From positions 3,534,001 through 3,598,000 of the forward strand of contig NZ_CP170633.1 of the NCBI RefSeq assembly GCF_042932805.1: DNA of 64,000 nt. The letters run 5' to 3'. Below are positions 1 to 9,168 of the stretch, one piece after another (the first letter of the stretch is position 1; each line of letters opens with the position of its first letter). The position numbers and the translations under genes were made by a program. The notes under the pieces are model-generated. The model searched no databases, was not told the DNA's origin, and was given only the letters and a program-made list of their open reading frames with translations. Source of the stretch: Ascidiaceihabitans sp029251465 (GTDB lineage Bacteria > Pseudomonadota > Alphaproteobacteria > Rhodobacterales > Rhodobacteraceae).

Positions 1-199
1 CTAACCTTAGATCAACGACGGCATACGCGGGCGGGCGGGCCGTGGCGATTGCACGACCACCGGCAACGGATCCGGCGGTTTCAACTTCGAACCCGCGCTT
101 TTCCATCGCTTTGGCCAAACGGCGTAAAAATGGTTCGTCATCATCGACCAAAAGCAGCGAACGATCTTCGCCAATCTCGTGTTGCGTTGGCTCTGCCAT
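1..199 (-). CDS. regA: Redox response regulator RegA/PrrA/ActR, N-terminal part only
   Basis: Cytoplasmic response regulator of the RegBA (PrrBA/ActSR) redox two-component system, which controls photosynthesis, respiration and carbon or nitrogen fixation genes in alphaproteobacteria. Only the first 66 codons are in the window; the C-terminal Fis-type DNA-binding helix-turn-helix lies outside. The visible part is a receiver domain: LLLVDDDEPF (acidic pocket, about residues 16-24) and the phospho-acceptor Asp in VVDLRL (about residue 63). The start ATG is read at 199 on the minus strand. senC lies upstream on the same strand and regB is divergent, the usual arrangement of this cluster. The gene is cut by the window edge, not broken. 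Confidence 0.93.
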   Translation of the reverse strand, partial: MAEPTQHEIGEDRSLLLVDDDEPFLRRLAKAMEKRGFEVETAGSVAGGRAIATARPPAYAVVDLRL

Positions 200-300
200 A
201 GGTCTTCTCCGGTCCAGAATTTGTTCTGACGACTATGTAGCGCGCGGCGGCCTGCGTCAATTTATCCGATCAGAGGCAGATGGTCACAGCAACCAAAGGC

Positions 301-915
301 TTAGGCGTTGTCGACAAAACAGCCGATCTGCTTGGCCATTTGTTCTGGCGTCACGTCGCGGCGGAAAAATTCGACAAAACCTACTTCGGGCAACACCAAA
401 TAACTGAACGTGGAATGATCAACGAGATAGTAATCCGACCCGTCATCATGCGGCTGATAGTAGGTGCGATAGGCTTGGCTTGCTGCTTTGACCTGCTCTG
501 GCGATCCGGTCAGCCCAACCATTTTTTCATGCATGTTGAATGCGAAATCACCGACGACTTCGGGTGTGTCGCGTTTGGGATCAATCGAGATAAAGACCGG
601 CGTGACCGACTGCCCTGCCTCGGCGAGCAAATCAACGGCTTCGGCATTGCGCGAGACATCGAACGGGCAAACGTCAGGGCAAAACGTGTAGCCAAAATAA
701 ATCAACGACGGTTCGGTGATCACGTCGGCTTGGGTCACTGTTGCGCCTTTGGCGTTGAGCAACTCGAACGGTCCGCCAATTGCGCCCCCACCGGCCACCG
801 AACTGGTGCGGCATTGCGCGAACGGATCGCCGTTAGAATTCTGAGACATGTACCAGGTTCCACCAACAACGGCGGCGACAGCAACGGCGGCAACAGGTGC
901 GATAATGCGGATCAT
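301..915 (-). CDS. senC: SCO1/SenC/PrrC family copper chaperone
   Basis: 204-residue membrane-anchored thioredoxin-fold protein of the SCO1/SenC family. Family members deliver copper to the CuA site of cytochrome oxidase and, in Rhodobacter, link oxidase activity to RegB signalling. An N-terminal hydrophobic segment (about residues 4-23) anchors it facing the periplasm. The copper-binding set is intact: CPDVC (Cys79 and Cys83) and His167 in the LVDHSTF motif. It lies between regA (same strand, about 100 bp downstream) and the divergent regB, so the three genes form the standard regB/senC/regA unit. Nothing looks damaged. Confidence 0.93.
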   Translation of the reverse strand: MIRIIAPVAAVAVAAVVGGTWYMSQNSNGDPFAQCRTSSVAGGGAIGGPFELLNAKGATVTQADVITEPSLIYFGYTFCPDVCPFDVSRNAEAVDLLAEAGQSVTPVFISIDPKRDTPEVVGDFAFNMHEKMVGLTGSPEQVKAASQAYRTYYQPHDDGSDYYLVDHSTFSYLVLPEVGFVEFFRRDVTPEQMAKQIGCFVDNA

Positions 916-1003
916 TTGTTTCCCTCTCGAATGGCTGTAGGTTCATCTTGGGCGCATTGGTATCAGCAGCGCCAACAAGCGCAATGAACGAATTGGTGAA
1001 GCA

Positions 1004-2401
1004 ATGGCGAATTCAGATCTGAACATGTTCACCGGACAGCAAAGATCCAACTGGATAAGGCTGCGCACGATGATCCTGCTGCGTTGGGTCGCGATAGTGG
1101 GACAATTAACCGCAATCACTGTGGCCCAGCGGATGTATGATTTGCAGCTGGAACTGGGGCTTTGCTATCTGGTGGTAGGGTTGTCGGTGATCGGCAATCT
1201 GGTGGCGATTTTTGTGTTTCCGGAAAACAAACGGCTGTCGGAAACCGAGAACCTAGCGATGGTTTTATTCGATCTGCTGCAATTGGGCGCGCTGCTGTAT
1301 CTGACGGGCGGATTGCACAATCCGTTTGCGTTGCTGCTGCTCGGGCCTGTAACTGTGTCCGCCGCGGTTTTGACCACGGCGTCCACTGTTTTGGTTGGGG
1401 CAACGGCAATTATTTTGGTGACGATTCTGTCGCAATTCCATGAACCGTTGCGCACCGTTCAAGGCTTTCATCTGCGCATTCCTGAACTGTTTGTGTTTGG
1501 AAATTGGCTGGCGTTGGTGATCGCGATCATGTTCATCGGGGCCTATTCACGGCGGGTCACGTCGGAAATGCATTCGATGTCGGACGCGCTGTCAGCAACG
1601 CAAATGGCGCTGTCTCGTGAACAGAAATTGACCGATTTGGGGGGCGTGGTTGCGGCCGCAGCACACGAACTTGGCACACCTTTGGCGACAATCAAACTGG
1701 TCAGCGCAGAGCTGATGGACGAACTGTCAGACAATCCGGACTTGTACGAGGACGCCGCCCTGATCCGCGAACAAGCCGACCGTTGCCGGGACATTTTGCG
1801 CGACATGGGGCGGGCCGGCAAAGACGATCTTCACCTGCGCCAAGCGCCTTTGATGGCTGTCGTGACCGAAGCCGCCGAACCGCATGCGCACCGCGGCAAA
1901 TTCGTGCATTATTCGCACGATCCAGACGCGGGCAGCGAATTGAACCAACCCGCGATTTTGCGCAAACCCGAGATCATTCACGGCCTGCGCAACCTCGTGC
2001 AAAACGCCGTCGATTTTTCAAACGCCAACGTCTGGGTAGAAACCGATTGGAGTGCCGAAACCATCTCGATCCGTATCATTGACGACGGTCTTGGTTTTCC
2101 ACCGTCTTTGATCGGGCGCATCGGGGACCCGTTTATGCGAAAACGGCGCAGCACATCAGACAATCAACAACGCCCGGAATACGAGGGCATGGGGCTGGGA
2201 TTGTTCATCGCGAAAACTTTGCTTGAACGGTCCGGCGCAGAGCTGAAATTCGCCAACGGGCCTGAAATTACGATCCCCAATGACGCGCAAACCAAAAAAG
2301 TCGGTGCCATCGTCGAGGTTGTCTGGCCAAGAGACGCCATCGATGCGCGCCACGGATCCAATGCTGTGCCGATCGGACTGAACCAACATATCACCAACTA
2401 A
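1004..2401 (+). CDS. regB: Redox sensor histidine kinase RegB/PrrB/ActS
   Basis: 465-residue inner-membrane sensor kinase partnering RegA. The N-terminal half (about residues 20-182) has several hydrophobic segments and contains GGLHNPF at 102-108, matching the GGxxNPF ubiquinone-binding heptapeptide described for RegB. The H-box AAAHELGTPLATIK carries the phospho-His at 221. The redox-box Cys261 (in EQADRCRDIL) is present, equivalent to the redox-active cysteine of Rhodobacter RegB. The ATPase part has an N-box (NLVQNAVDFS) and G-boxes (DDGLGFP, GMGLGLFIAKTLL). All functional residues are present, so quinone- and redox-responsive kinase activity is inferred. It is divergent from senC across about 88 bp. 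Confidence 0.95.
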   Translation: MANSDLNMFTGQQRSNWIRLRTMILLRWVAIVGQLTAITVAQRMYDLQLELGLCYLVVGLSVIGNLVAIFVFPENKRLSETENLAMVLFDLLQLGALLYLTGGLHNPFALLLLGPVTVSAAVLTTASTVLVGATAIILVTILSQFHEPLRTVQGFHLRIPELFVFGNWLALVIAIMFIGAYSRRVTSEMHSMSDALSATQMALSREQKLTDLGGVVAAAAHELGTPLATIKLVSAELMDELSDNPDLYEDAALIREQADRCRDILRDMGRAGKDDLHLRQAPLMAVVTEAAEPHAHRGKFVHYSHDPDAGSELNQPAILRKPEIIHGLRNLVQNAVDFSNANVWVETDWSAETISIRIIDDGLGFPPSLIGRIGDPFMRKRRSTSDNQQRPEYEGMGLGLFIAKTLLERSGAELKFANGPEITIPNDAQTKKVGAIVEVVWPRDAIDARHGSNAVPIGLNQHITN

Positions 2402-2437
2402 CTGATTGTTAATATTTTCGCCGCCACGCCGCATGTA

Positions 2438-2474
2438 TTAACGACACATTAACTTTTGCAACCGAAGGTATAAA
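2438..2474 (+). promoter_or_regulatory. Consensus CtrA box plus -10 element upstream of the DivL-like PAS gene
   Basis: The sequence TTAACGACACATTAAC starting at 2438 is a perfect TTAA-N7-TTAA(C) CtrA full site (2438-2452). A TATAAA -10-like element begins at 2469, 16 bp after the box, so the second TTAA half-site sits where a -35 element would be. This is the classic layout of CtrA-activated promoters in Caulobacter. The ATG of the next gene is at 2500. Activation rather than repression is inferred from the geometry only. Confidence 0.6.
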
Positions 2475-2499
2475 AAACGCTGTCACGAAGGATCAGCAT

Positions 2500-4032
2500 A
2501 TGACGTTTCAAGACATCATTCTGGTGATTTGTGTATCTGGTGTGACTGCGGTCGCCGGGCTTTTGTTTGTGGCCTGGATGCCTGTGCGATCCGCGCAATC
2601 TGCCCCACAACCCATAACGGCCGACATTTCGCTGTTGTTTCGGGGCCCTGATCTGGAACATGCATCGAATACAGCACGGTTTATTCTGGCTCAGAATTCT
2701 GGCGAAACAGACTGGATTAGCCTGTACCGCAGTTTTGGCGCACGCTTTCCCGCCCTGCCGCGCGATCCCGTGACGGACAGTGATGGGTCCATGATCCTTG
2801 CCGCGCAAGACATCCAAGACACTGCGGTTCTCAAAATCGATCGCGTTAACGAATGCACACATGTGCAAGTCGTCGATCCTGACGCCTTGGGGTTGGATGA
2901 TCACCACCGTGTAAAGTCGCTCGAGGCTGAACTGCAAACGCTACGGTTGGCCAGTTCAACCGCACCCCACCCCACATGGCAAGCGGACGAGGACGGCAAC
3001 GTCAAATGGTGCAATGACGCCTACAAAGCCCTGTACAAAGACGTCCACGGATCGGAACCGGATTCAAAAAATCCGTTGCTCAAGTCCTTTACAGAAAAGC
3101 TGGATGACAAAGGCCAGTCGCGCGCCTCTTTGAAGGTCGATGACGAACGTCCGTTGCTGTGGTTTGATGTCAGTTCAATGCGTGTGGATGACGGCACGAT
3201 GTTTCACGCCATCGATATTAACGCCGTGATCCGCGCCGAAATTGCCCAGCGTAATTTCGTGCAAACGTTGGCGAAAACCTTTGCGCAGCTTTCGACCGGA
3301 TTGGCGATTTTTGATCGCAACGGCCAGTTGGCTTTGTTCAATCCTGCACTGGTCGATCTGACATCTTTGCCCGCGGATTTCTTATCCGCCCGACCAGATT
3401 TGTCGTCCTTTTTCGATCGCTTGCGCGACAATCGGGTCATGCCTGAACCCAAGAATTACCGGTCTTGGCGCCAAGAAATTTCTGACGTCATCAGCGCCGC
3501 CACTGATGGTCGATATCAAGAAACATGGTCGTTGGAATCTGGTCAAACTTACCGTGTGTCTGGTCGCCCGCACCCCGACGGGGCCATCGCGTTTTTGATC
3601 GAAGACATCAGTGCCGAAATGTTGTTAACCCGAAATTTCCGCGCCGAGCTAGAGCTAAGCCAATCGTTGATGGACACGTTTGACGACGCGTTGGTCGTAT
3701 TTTCGTCTGCAGGGCTTTTGCAATTCTGCAACACTTCTTACCGCGAGATGTGGAAACTGGACCCCGAAAACAGCTTTGCAGAAGTGACAATTATCGACAC
3801 GATCAAAGATTGGCAAAAACAGTGTCACCCCAACCCCGCGTGGGGCGAGGTTCGCGATTTTATTATGAACTTTGAAGAGCGCGCACCGTGGGACGCAACC
3901 ATCGAACACAATCAGCACAGCGAACTGCGCTGCCATGTTGACCCTATCGTTTCAGGTGCCACGCTGATCCGGTTTTCGCGGATGCGCCAGACACAAACCT
4001 CGGCCAAAAAGCTGACAAATATGGCAGGCTGA
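2500..4032 (+). CDS. Membrane-anchored multi-PAS protein, probable DivL-like CtrA-phosphorelay regulator
   Basis: 510-residue protein with one N-terminal membrane segment (about residues 6-26), a variable region, then about three PAS-like units. Their typical PAS openings are at about 157-180 (TWQADEDGNVKWCNDAY), 262-290 (LSTGLAIFDRNGQLALFN) and 392-425 (FDDALVVFSSAGLLQFCN). No histidine-kinase dimerisation or ATPase domain follows the last PAS, so it cannot be a kinase by itself. From memory, the Rhodobacter capsulatus PAS protein DivL, which modulates CckA-ChpT-CtrA signalling and gene-transfer-agent production, lies close to regB. Position and architecture suggest this is its counterpart. 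The consensus CtrA box upstream would make it part of a CtrA feedback loop. The PAS architecture is clear; the DivL identity is an inference. Confidence 0.6.
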   Translation: MTFQDIILVICVSGVTAVAGLLFVAWMPVRSAQSAPQPITADISLLFRGPDLEHASNTARFILAQNSGETDWISLYRSFGARFPALPRDPVTDSDGSMILAAQDIQDTAVLKIDRVNECTHVQVVDPDALGLDDHHRVKSLEAELQTLRLASSTAPHPTWQADEDGNVKWCNDAYKALYKDVHGSEPDSKNPLLKSFTEKLDDKGQSRASLKVDDERPLLWFDVSSMRVDDGTMFHAIDINAVIRAEIAQRNFVQTLAKTFAQLSTGLAIFDRNGQLALFNPALVDLTSLPADFLSARPDLSSFFDRLRDNRVMPEPKNYRSWRQEISDVISAATDGRYQETWSLESGQTYRVSGRPHPDGAIAFLIEDISAEMLLTRNFRAELELSQSLMDTFDDALVVFSSAGLLQFCNTSYREMWKLDPENSFAEVTIIDTIKDWQKQCHPNPAWGEVRDFIMNFEERAPWDATIEHNQHSELRCHVDPIVSGATLIRFSRMRQTQTSAKKLTNMAG

Positions 4033-4079
4033 ACCGCATTCCACTTGCGGGCAGCGCCACCCCGCGCCACCATGCCTGA

Positions 4080-4556
4080 ATGGCAGCCAACACCTTGATA
4101 ATTGATCTACCTTCCGTTGATGCAACGGCAGATTTTGCCATTCAAATCGGTGCCAAGCTGACGATGGGCGATACCCTATTGCTTGCTGGTGACGTCGGTG
4201 CTGGCAAAACCTTTTTTGCACGCGCTTTGATCACGTCTTTGTTGATCGAGGCAGAAGACATTCCTTCGCCAACTTTTACATTAGTTCAAACCTACGACAC
4301 CCGATCCGGCCCCCTGTGGCATACGGATTTGTACCGGTTGTCGTCGTACTACGAGATCGAGGAATTGGGGTTGGTGGACGCCATGATCGATGCCATATGC
4401 CTGATTGAATGGCCCGACAGATTGGGCGAATACACCCCACAAAACGCACTGAATATTGCACTGTCCGCGGGTACATCCGATGATGCGCGCAGTATGGTTG
4501 TCAGTTGGACAGACCCACGATGGAACGACGCGATGAAAGACTGGCAAAATGACTGA
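4080..4556 (+). CDS. tsaE: tRNA threonylcarbamoyladenosine biosynthesis ATPase TsaE
   Basis: 158-residue P-loop protein of the TsaE (YjeE) family. It drives the TsaB-TsaC-TsaD system that makes t6A at position 37 of ANN-decoding tRNAs. Walker A is GDVGAGKT at residues 37-44. The PSPTFTLVQTY segment and the HTDLYRL segment are typical of the family. Length is normal. Its 3' end overlaps the start of the AmgK-like kinase by 8 bp, so it opens the tsaE-amgK-murU-addB-addA chain. A linked tsaE and amgK pair is common in proteobacteria. Confidence 0.93.
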   Translation: MAANTLIIDLPSVDATADFAIQIGAKLTMGDTLLLAGDVGAGKTFFARALITSLLIEAEDIPSPTFTLVQTYDTRSGPLWHTDLYRLSSYYEIEELGLVDAMIDAICLIEWPDRLGEYTPQNALNIALSAGTSDDARSMVVSWTDPRWNDAMKDWQND

Positions 4557-5559
4557 CCGACAAAACGCTTCGAACGACTTTATTGCCGGTGCAGGTTGGC
4601 AAGACGCCCAGCGCCAAACGGTTGCGGGGGATGCCAGCAATCGCCGCTATGATCGACTGACAAAACCGAACGGCGACACGATTATCCTGATGGATGCGCC
4701 ACGTGAAAGGGGCGAGGATGTGCGCCCATTTGTACAAATCGCAAACCATCTGCGTGCGATTGGTCTTAGCGCGCCAGAGATCCTGGCCACCGACGCTGAA
4801 CGCGGGTTTTTGTTGATTGAGGATTTAGGCGACGACCTATTTGCCCATGTTTTACAACAAGATGCCAGCCTCGAGCGCCCGTTGTACACTGCCGCAGTAG
4901 ACGTGCTGACGCATTTGCATGGCGCGCCTTGTCTCGACCTGAAACCGTATGATGCAGATGTCATGACCGAAATGGCGGCATTGGCGTATGTTTGGTATGC
5001 GCGCGGAAAAACCCCCGAAACAACAGCACGATTCACTGCTGCATTTCACAACCTGATTGCGCCGTTGGATCAGGCCGCGCGCGTTCTGATCCAACGTGAT
5101 TACCATGCGGAAAACCTGCTTTGGCTGCCTTTGCGCAGTGGTGTCGCACGTGTTGGTTTACTGGATTTCCAAGACGCAATGTCCGGTCATCCTGCCTATG
5201 ACCTGGTGTCGGTTTTGCAGGACGCGCGCCGCGATGTAAGCGCAAATATCGAAACCGAAATGAAGGCGCATTACGTCGCCCAGAACGGTTTGAATGCGGA
5301 TGATTTTGAACGCGCATACGCCATCCTTGGGCTGCAGAGAAACCTGCGCATTCTCGGGGTGTTTGCGCGCCTGTGCATGCGTGACGGCAAGGCGCATTAC
5401 GTCGATCTGATCCCTCGGGTTTGGGGGCACATCCAAACCAATTTGCGGCACCCCGCATTGACCGGTATCGCCACGATCATCAACGCTGATCTACCGCCGC
5501 CCACCCCTGTTTTTCTGGAGCATTTGAAATCCCAATGCGCAACACTCCCACATCCGTGA
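4549..5559 (+). CDS. amgK: AmgK-like anomeric sugar kinase (MurNAc/GlcNAc 1-kinase)
   Basis: 336-residue cytoplasmic kinase of the aminoglycoside phosphotransferase fold. AmgK phosphorylates the anomeric hydroxyl of N-acetylmuramate or N-acetylglucosamine so that MurU can turn the product into UDP-MurNAc, a recycling route bypassing de novo synthesis. The catalytic loop RDYHAENLLW (Asp184, Asn189) and the metal-binding LLDFQDA (Asp206) are intact. The N-terminal VAGDASNRRY segment fits the nucleotide-binding loop. It overlaps tsaE by 8 bp and murU by 25 bp. Assignment rests on the kinase motifs together with the adjacent nucleotidyltransferase; a generic phosphotransferase is the alternative. 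Confidence 0.85.
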   Translation: MTDRQNASNDFIAGAGWQDAQRQTVAGDASNRRYDRLTKPNGDTIILMDAPRERGEDVRPFVQIANHLRAIGLSAPEILATDAERGFLLIEDLGDDLFAHVLQQDASLERPLYTAAVDVLTHLHGAPCLDLKPYDADVMTEMAALAYVWYARGKTPETTARFTAAFHNLIAPLDQAARVLIQRDYHAENLLWLPLRSGVARVGLLDFQDAMSGHPAYDLVSVLQDARRDVSANIETEMKAHYVAQNGLNADDFERAYAILGLQRNLRILGVFARLCMRDGKAHYVDLIPRVWGHIQTNLRHPALTGIATIINADLPPPTPVFLEHLKSQCATLPHP

Positions 5560-6218
5560 TGCTGTTTGCTGCGGGCTTTGGCACGCGGATGAAACACCTG
5601 ACCGCCCATCAACCAAAGCCATTGGTGCACGTCGCCGGGCGCCCATTGATCGATCATGCCTTGGATTATGCGTATGCGATTGAACCCAAAACAATTCTCG
5701 CGAACCTCCATTATTTGCCGCACATGCTACAGACGCATTTGGCCGACACAAACGTGCGCACGATTACCGAAAGCCCCGACATTCTCGAGACCGGCGGCGG
5801 ATTGCGAAATGCACTGCCGATCTTGGGCAATGGCCCGGTTGTGACGATGAACACCGACGCGATTTGGTCCGGACCCAATCCGGTCAAACTGGCGCTGGAG
5901 GCATGGCAGCCTGACACGATGGACGCGCTGTTGGTCTGCATCCCTGTCGATCAAACCGTCGGATACAACGGCAACGGCGATTTTTCTATTTCGCCTGATG
6001 GCCAGATCAACCGTGGCCACGGTTTGGTTTATGGCGGCGTGCAAATCATCAAAACGGATCGCCTTGCCGCAGTTCCTGAACAGGCGTTTTCGCTGAACGT
6101 GATTTGGGATCAAATGTTGGCGGACGATCGACTGTTTGGCCTGCCCTACCCCGGCCGATGGTGCGATGTTGGTCATCCCGGCGGCATCGCCCAAGCCGAA
6201 GAGTTGCTAAATGTTTGA
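5535..6218 (+). CDS. murU: N-acetylmuramate-1-phosphate uridylyltransferase MurU-like
   Basis: 227-residue nucleotidyltransferase of the sugar-phosphate family. It would convert MurNAc-1-phosphate and UTP to UDP-MurNAc after the AmgK step. The signature begins MLFAAGFGTRMKHLT and continues QPKPLVHVAGRPLIDH, the nucleotide-binding loop and active-site lysine region. A metal-binding Asp is visible in VTMNTDAIWSG. The first ATG is at 5535, inside amgK; a second in-frame ATG at 5559 gives a protein eight residues shorter that still holds the complete motif, so the start is uncertain. It overlaps addB by 8 bp. Confidence 0.86.
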   Translation: MRNTPTSVMLFAAGFGTRMKHLTAHQPKPLVHVAGRPLIDHALDYAYAIEPKTILANLHYLPHMLQTHLADTNVRTITESPDILETGGGLRNALPILGNGPVVTMNTDAIWSGPNPVKLALEAWQPDTMDALLVCIPVDQTVGYNGNGDFSISPDGQINRGHGLVYGGVQIIKTDRLAAVPEQAFSLNVIWDQMLADDRLFGLPYPGRWCDVGHPGGIAQAEELLNV

Positions 6219-9168
6219 TCCCTCACTGATCCCACGCGTGTTTGGAATCGCCCCCGGTATCGATTTTCCGCGGGCTTTGGCCGAGGGTCTCGGCACTAAA
6301 ATGCACGGCAAACCACCCGCAGACATGGCGCGGATCGAGGTCATCGTGAACACGCGGCGCATGGCCCGTCGTATGCGTGATTTGTTCGACGCAGGCCCCG
6401 CGCTTTTGCTGCCGCGCATCCGCGTTTTGTCCGAATTAGAAGGGTTATCGGACACCCTGACCGTTGCCCAACCTGCCCCGCCGTTGCGGCGTCGGCTTGA
6501 ACTGATCCAACTGGTCGCTGATCTGCTGGACAAACAACCGGACCTTGCGCCACGCGCTTCGCTTTATGATCTGGCAGATAGCCTTGCCGCGTTGCTCGAC
6601 GAAATGCAGGGCGAAGGCGTGCCAGCAAGCGCTGTCGAAAATCTGGATGTGACCGATCAATCGGGGCATTGGGAACGTGCCAAAACCTTTATCAATATTG
6701 CCCAAACCTACGTTGGTTTGTCCCAAGACAACCCAGATGCAGAGGCGCGCCAACGTCTGATCGTCGATGGGCTGATCGCGCAGTGGGACCAAAACCCACC
6801 GCAGCATCCGATTATTTTGGCCGGCTCAACAGGATCACGCGGCACCACAATGTTGCTGATGCAGGCGATCGCGAAACTGCCACAAGGCGCTGTGGTTTTG
6901 CCCGGTTTCGATTTCGATATGAAAGACACGGCATGGCACAGCCTGAGTGACGAAATGTTGTCCGAAGATCACCCGCAATACCGGTTTTACAAGCTTATGC
7001 GCGCGTTGGATTTGCTAAGGCCTGACGTCAAGGAATGGGACGCGCACACGGCACCTGCCCCATCCCGGAACAAACTGGTGTCGCTGGCCTTGCGTCCTGC
7101 GCCGGTCACCGATGCATGGTTAACCGAGGGGCCAAGTTTGCAAGACATCCCCGCCGGACTAAAAGACGTAACGCTGGTTCAGGCCGAAACACCGCGAGAC
7201 GAGGCGTTGGCCATTGCGATGCGTTTGCGCAAGGCGGCCGAAGACGGGCAATCCGCGGCCTTGATCACACCCGACAGAATGTTGTCACGCCAAGTTTCCG
7301 CCGCTTTGGATCGCTGGGATATTTTGCCTGACGACAGTGCCGGTGCGCCGCTGCATCTGTCGCCTCCGGGTCGGTTTTTGCGTCACATCGCGGGGCTGTT
7401 CACTCGCAAGCTCGATACCGAAGCACTGCTAACCTTGCTGAAACACCCCCTCACCCACAGCGCCGAAGATCGCGGAACGCACCAGTTGAACACGCAGCGA
7501 CTGGAACTGCGCGCCCGCCGCGAAGGTTTGCCATACCCGACTCCGGACGGGATCGACCGGATCGCGTCACTTGCCGCCACCAAGTTGGAAAAGCCCGACG
7601 CGTTTACGGATTGGGCCGCTTGGGTAGGTCAAACATTGTGTGCGCACCACGATACTCAGGACCGCAGTTTGACAGATTGGGTCGCCGCACACATGCACTT
7701 GGCCGAGGCCGTCGCGACCGGTCAAACAGGCTCTGATACAGGGGAATTGTGGAAAAAAGGCGCAGGACAAGAGGCGCTGCTTGTCATGCAAAACCTGTCT
7801 GACAACGCAGAATACGGTGGCGACATGTCCGCGTCGGATTACAGCGACCTTGTCGGTGCGTTGCTGTCAGCAGGCGAAGTCCGCGACCGCGATGCCCCCC
7901 ACCCGAACGTCATGATTTGGGGAACGCTAGAGGCGCGCGTCCAAGGAGCCGATCTGGTGATCCTTGGCGGTTTGAACGAAGGCACGTGGCCCGAAGCGCC
8001 AAAACCAGATCCGTGGTTGAACCGCTCAATGCGCAACGCCGCCGGTTTACTGCTGCCCGAGCGCCGCATCGGTCTGTCCGCCCATGATTTCCAACAAGCG
8101 ATTGCAGCGCCAGAGGTTTGGATCACGCGATCTGTGCGCTCGGATGATGCCGAAACCGTGCCGTCACGCTGGCTAAACCGTTTGCAAAACTTGCTGAATG
8201 GCTTGCCTGAACAAGGCGGCAAAACCGCCCTAGAAGATATGGTCAAACGTGGTGATCAATGGCTGGCGATGGCCCACGCGCTAGAAGAACCAACACCTGT
8301 TGCGCGTGCCTATCGCCCCTCGCCGCGCCCGCCTTTGTCTGCGCGCCCGCACGCATTATCAGTGACAGAAATCAAACGTCTGATCCGCGATCCTTACGCG
8401 GTTTACGCCAAACATGCGCTGCGCCTGCGACCGCTCAACGCGATCTCGCCTTCGCCCGACGCACCCATGCGCGGCATCTTGATCCACTCGGTGATGGAGC
8501 AGTTCGTAAAGGACGTGCACGACGATCCATCGTTGCTGAATGCGACCCACTTGATGGCTATCGCTGAGCAGATTTTGACCGCCGAAGTCCCCTGGCCCGC
8601 GGCGCGCACATTATGGTTATCACGCCTGTCCCGCGTCACCGATTGGTTCGTCGAACGCGAAATGACACGTCGCAAAAATGGCACGCCAATCGCGCTCGAG
8701 AAAAAGGCCAAAGGCGTGATGGACATGCCTGATCTTGGCTTTACCCTGACCGGTTACGCGGATCGGATCGATCAAACCAGCGCGCACAGCGTTTCGGTTT
8801 ATGACTACAAAACCGGTGCCCCGCCCAGCGCCAAAGAACAGGCCCGTTTTGACAAACAACTGCTGATCGAAGCGGCGATGCTAGAGCGCGGCGATTTCAA
8901 ACACGTAGGCGCAAAATCTGTGGACGAGGCCGTGTTCATCGGGCTGGGCAGTAATCCGGTCGAAGTGCGCGCGCCGCTGGACAAAGAACCGCCAGCCAAG
9001 GTTCTGGACGAATTGGCGCAACTCATCCGCTCCTACTTGTCCGAAGATCAGGGGTTCACCGCCCAGCGCGTTCCAAAGTCAGAGCGTGAAACCGGCGACT
9101 ACGATCAGCTGGCCCGTTTTGGCGAGTGGGATGGCACAGATGCCCCCGTGCCGGAGGATCTGAAATGA
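6211..9168 (+). CDS. addB: Double-strand break repair protein AddB (alphaproteobacterial type)
   Basis: 985-residue subunit of the AddAB helicase-nuclease, which resects double-strand DNA ends for RecA-dependent repair. The opening matches alphaproteobacterial AddB, which has a degenerate rather than an active helicase core. The C-terminal quarter holds a RecB/PD-(D/E)xK-type nuclease region: LIHSVMEQF, then a metal-binding VSVYDYKTG (about residues 860-880). Length is typical. The stop overlaps the addA ATG (ATGA), so the two subunits are translationally coupled. It sits behind murU with an 8-bp overlap. Confidence 0.93.
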   Translation: MFDPSLIPRVFGIAPGIDFPRALAEGLGTKMHGKPPADMARIEVIVNTRRMARRMRDLFDAGPALLLPRIRVLSELEGLSDTLTVAQPAPPLRRRLELIQLVADLLDKQPDLAPRASLYDLADSLAALLDEMQGEGVPASAVENLDVTDQSGHWERAKTFINIAQTYVGLSQDNPDAEARQRLIVDGLIAQWDQNPPQHPIILAGSTGSRGTTMLLMQAIAKLPQGAVVLPGFDFDMKDTAWHSLSDEMLSEDHPQYRFYKLMRALDLLRPDVKEWDAHTAPAPSRNKLVSLALRPAPVTDAWLTEGPSLQDIPAGLKDVTLVQAETPRDEALAIAMRLRKAAEDGQSAALITPDRMLSRQVSAALDRWDILPDDSAGAPLHLSPPGRFLRHIAGLFTRKLDTEALLTLLKHPLTHSAEDRGTHQLNTQRLELRARREGLPYPTPDGIDRIASLAATKLEKPDAFTDWAAWVGQTLCAHHDTQDRSLTDWVAAHMHLAEAVATGQTGSDTGELWKKGAGQEALLVMQNLSDNAEYGGDMSASDYSDLVGALLSAGEVRDRDAPHPNVMIWGTLEARVQGADLVILGGLNEGTWPEAPKPDPWLNRSMRNAAGLLLPERRIGLSAHDFQQAIAAPEVWITRSVRSDDAETVPSRWLNRLQNLLNGLPEQGGKTALEDMVKRGDQWLAMAHALEEPTPVARAYRPSPRPPLSARPHALSVTEIKRLIRDPYAVYAKHALRLRPLNAISPSPDAPMRGILIHSVMEQFVKDVHDDPSLLNATHLMAIAEQILTAEVPWPAARTLWLSRLSRVTDWFVEREMTRRKNGTPIALEKKAKGVMDMPDLGFTLTGYADRIDQTSAHSVSVYDYKTGAPPSAKEQARFDKQLLIEAAMLERGDFKHVGAKSVDEAVFIGLGSNPVEVRAPLDKEPPAKVLDELAQLIRSYLSEDQGFTAQRVPKSERETGDYDQLARFGEWDGTDAPVPEDLK

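Noticed and set aside
280..987. Long open frame on the plus strand opposite senC
   Set aside because: It is the antisense of senC, whose copper-site motifs are intact; no ribosome site or recognisable domain.
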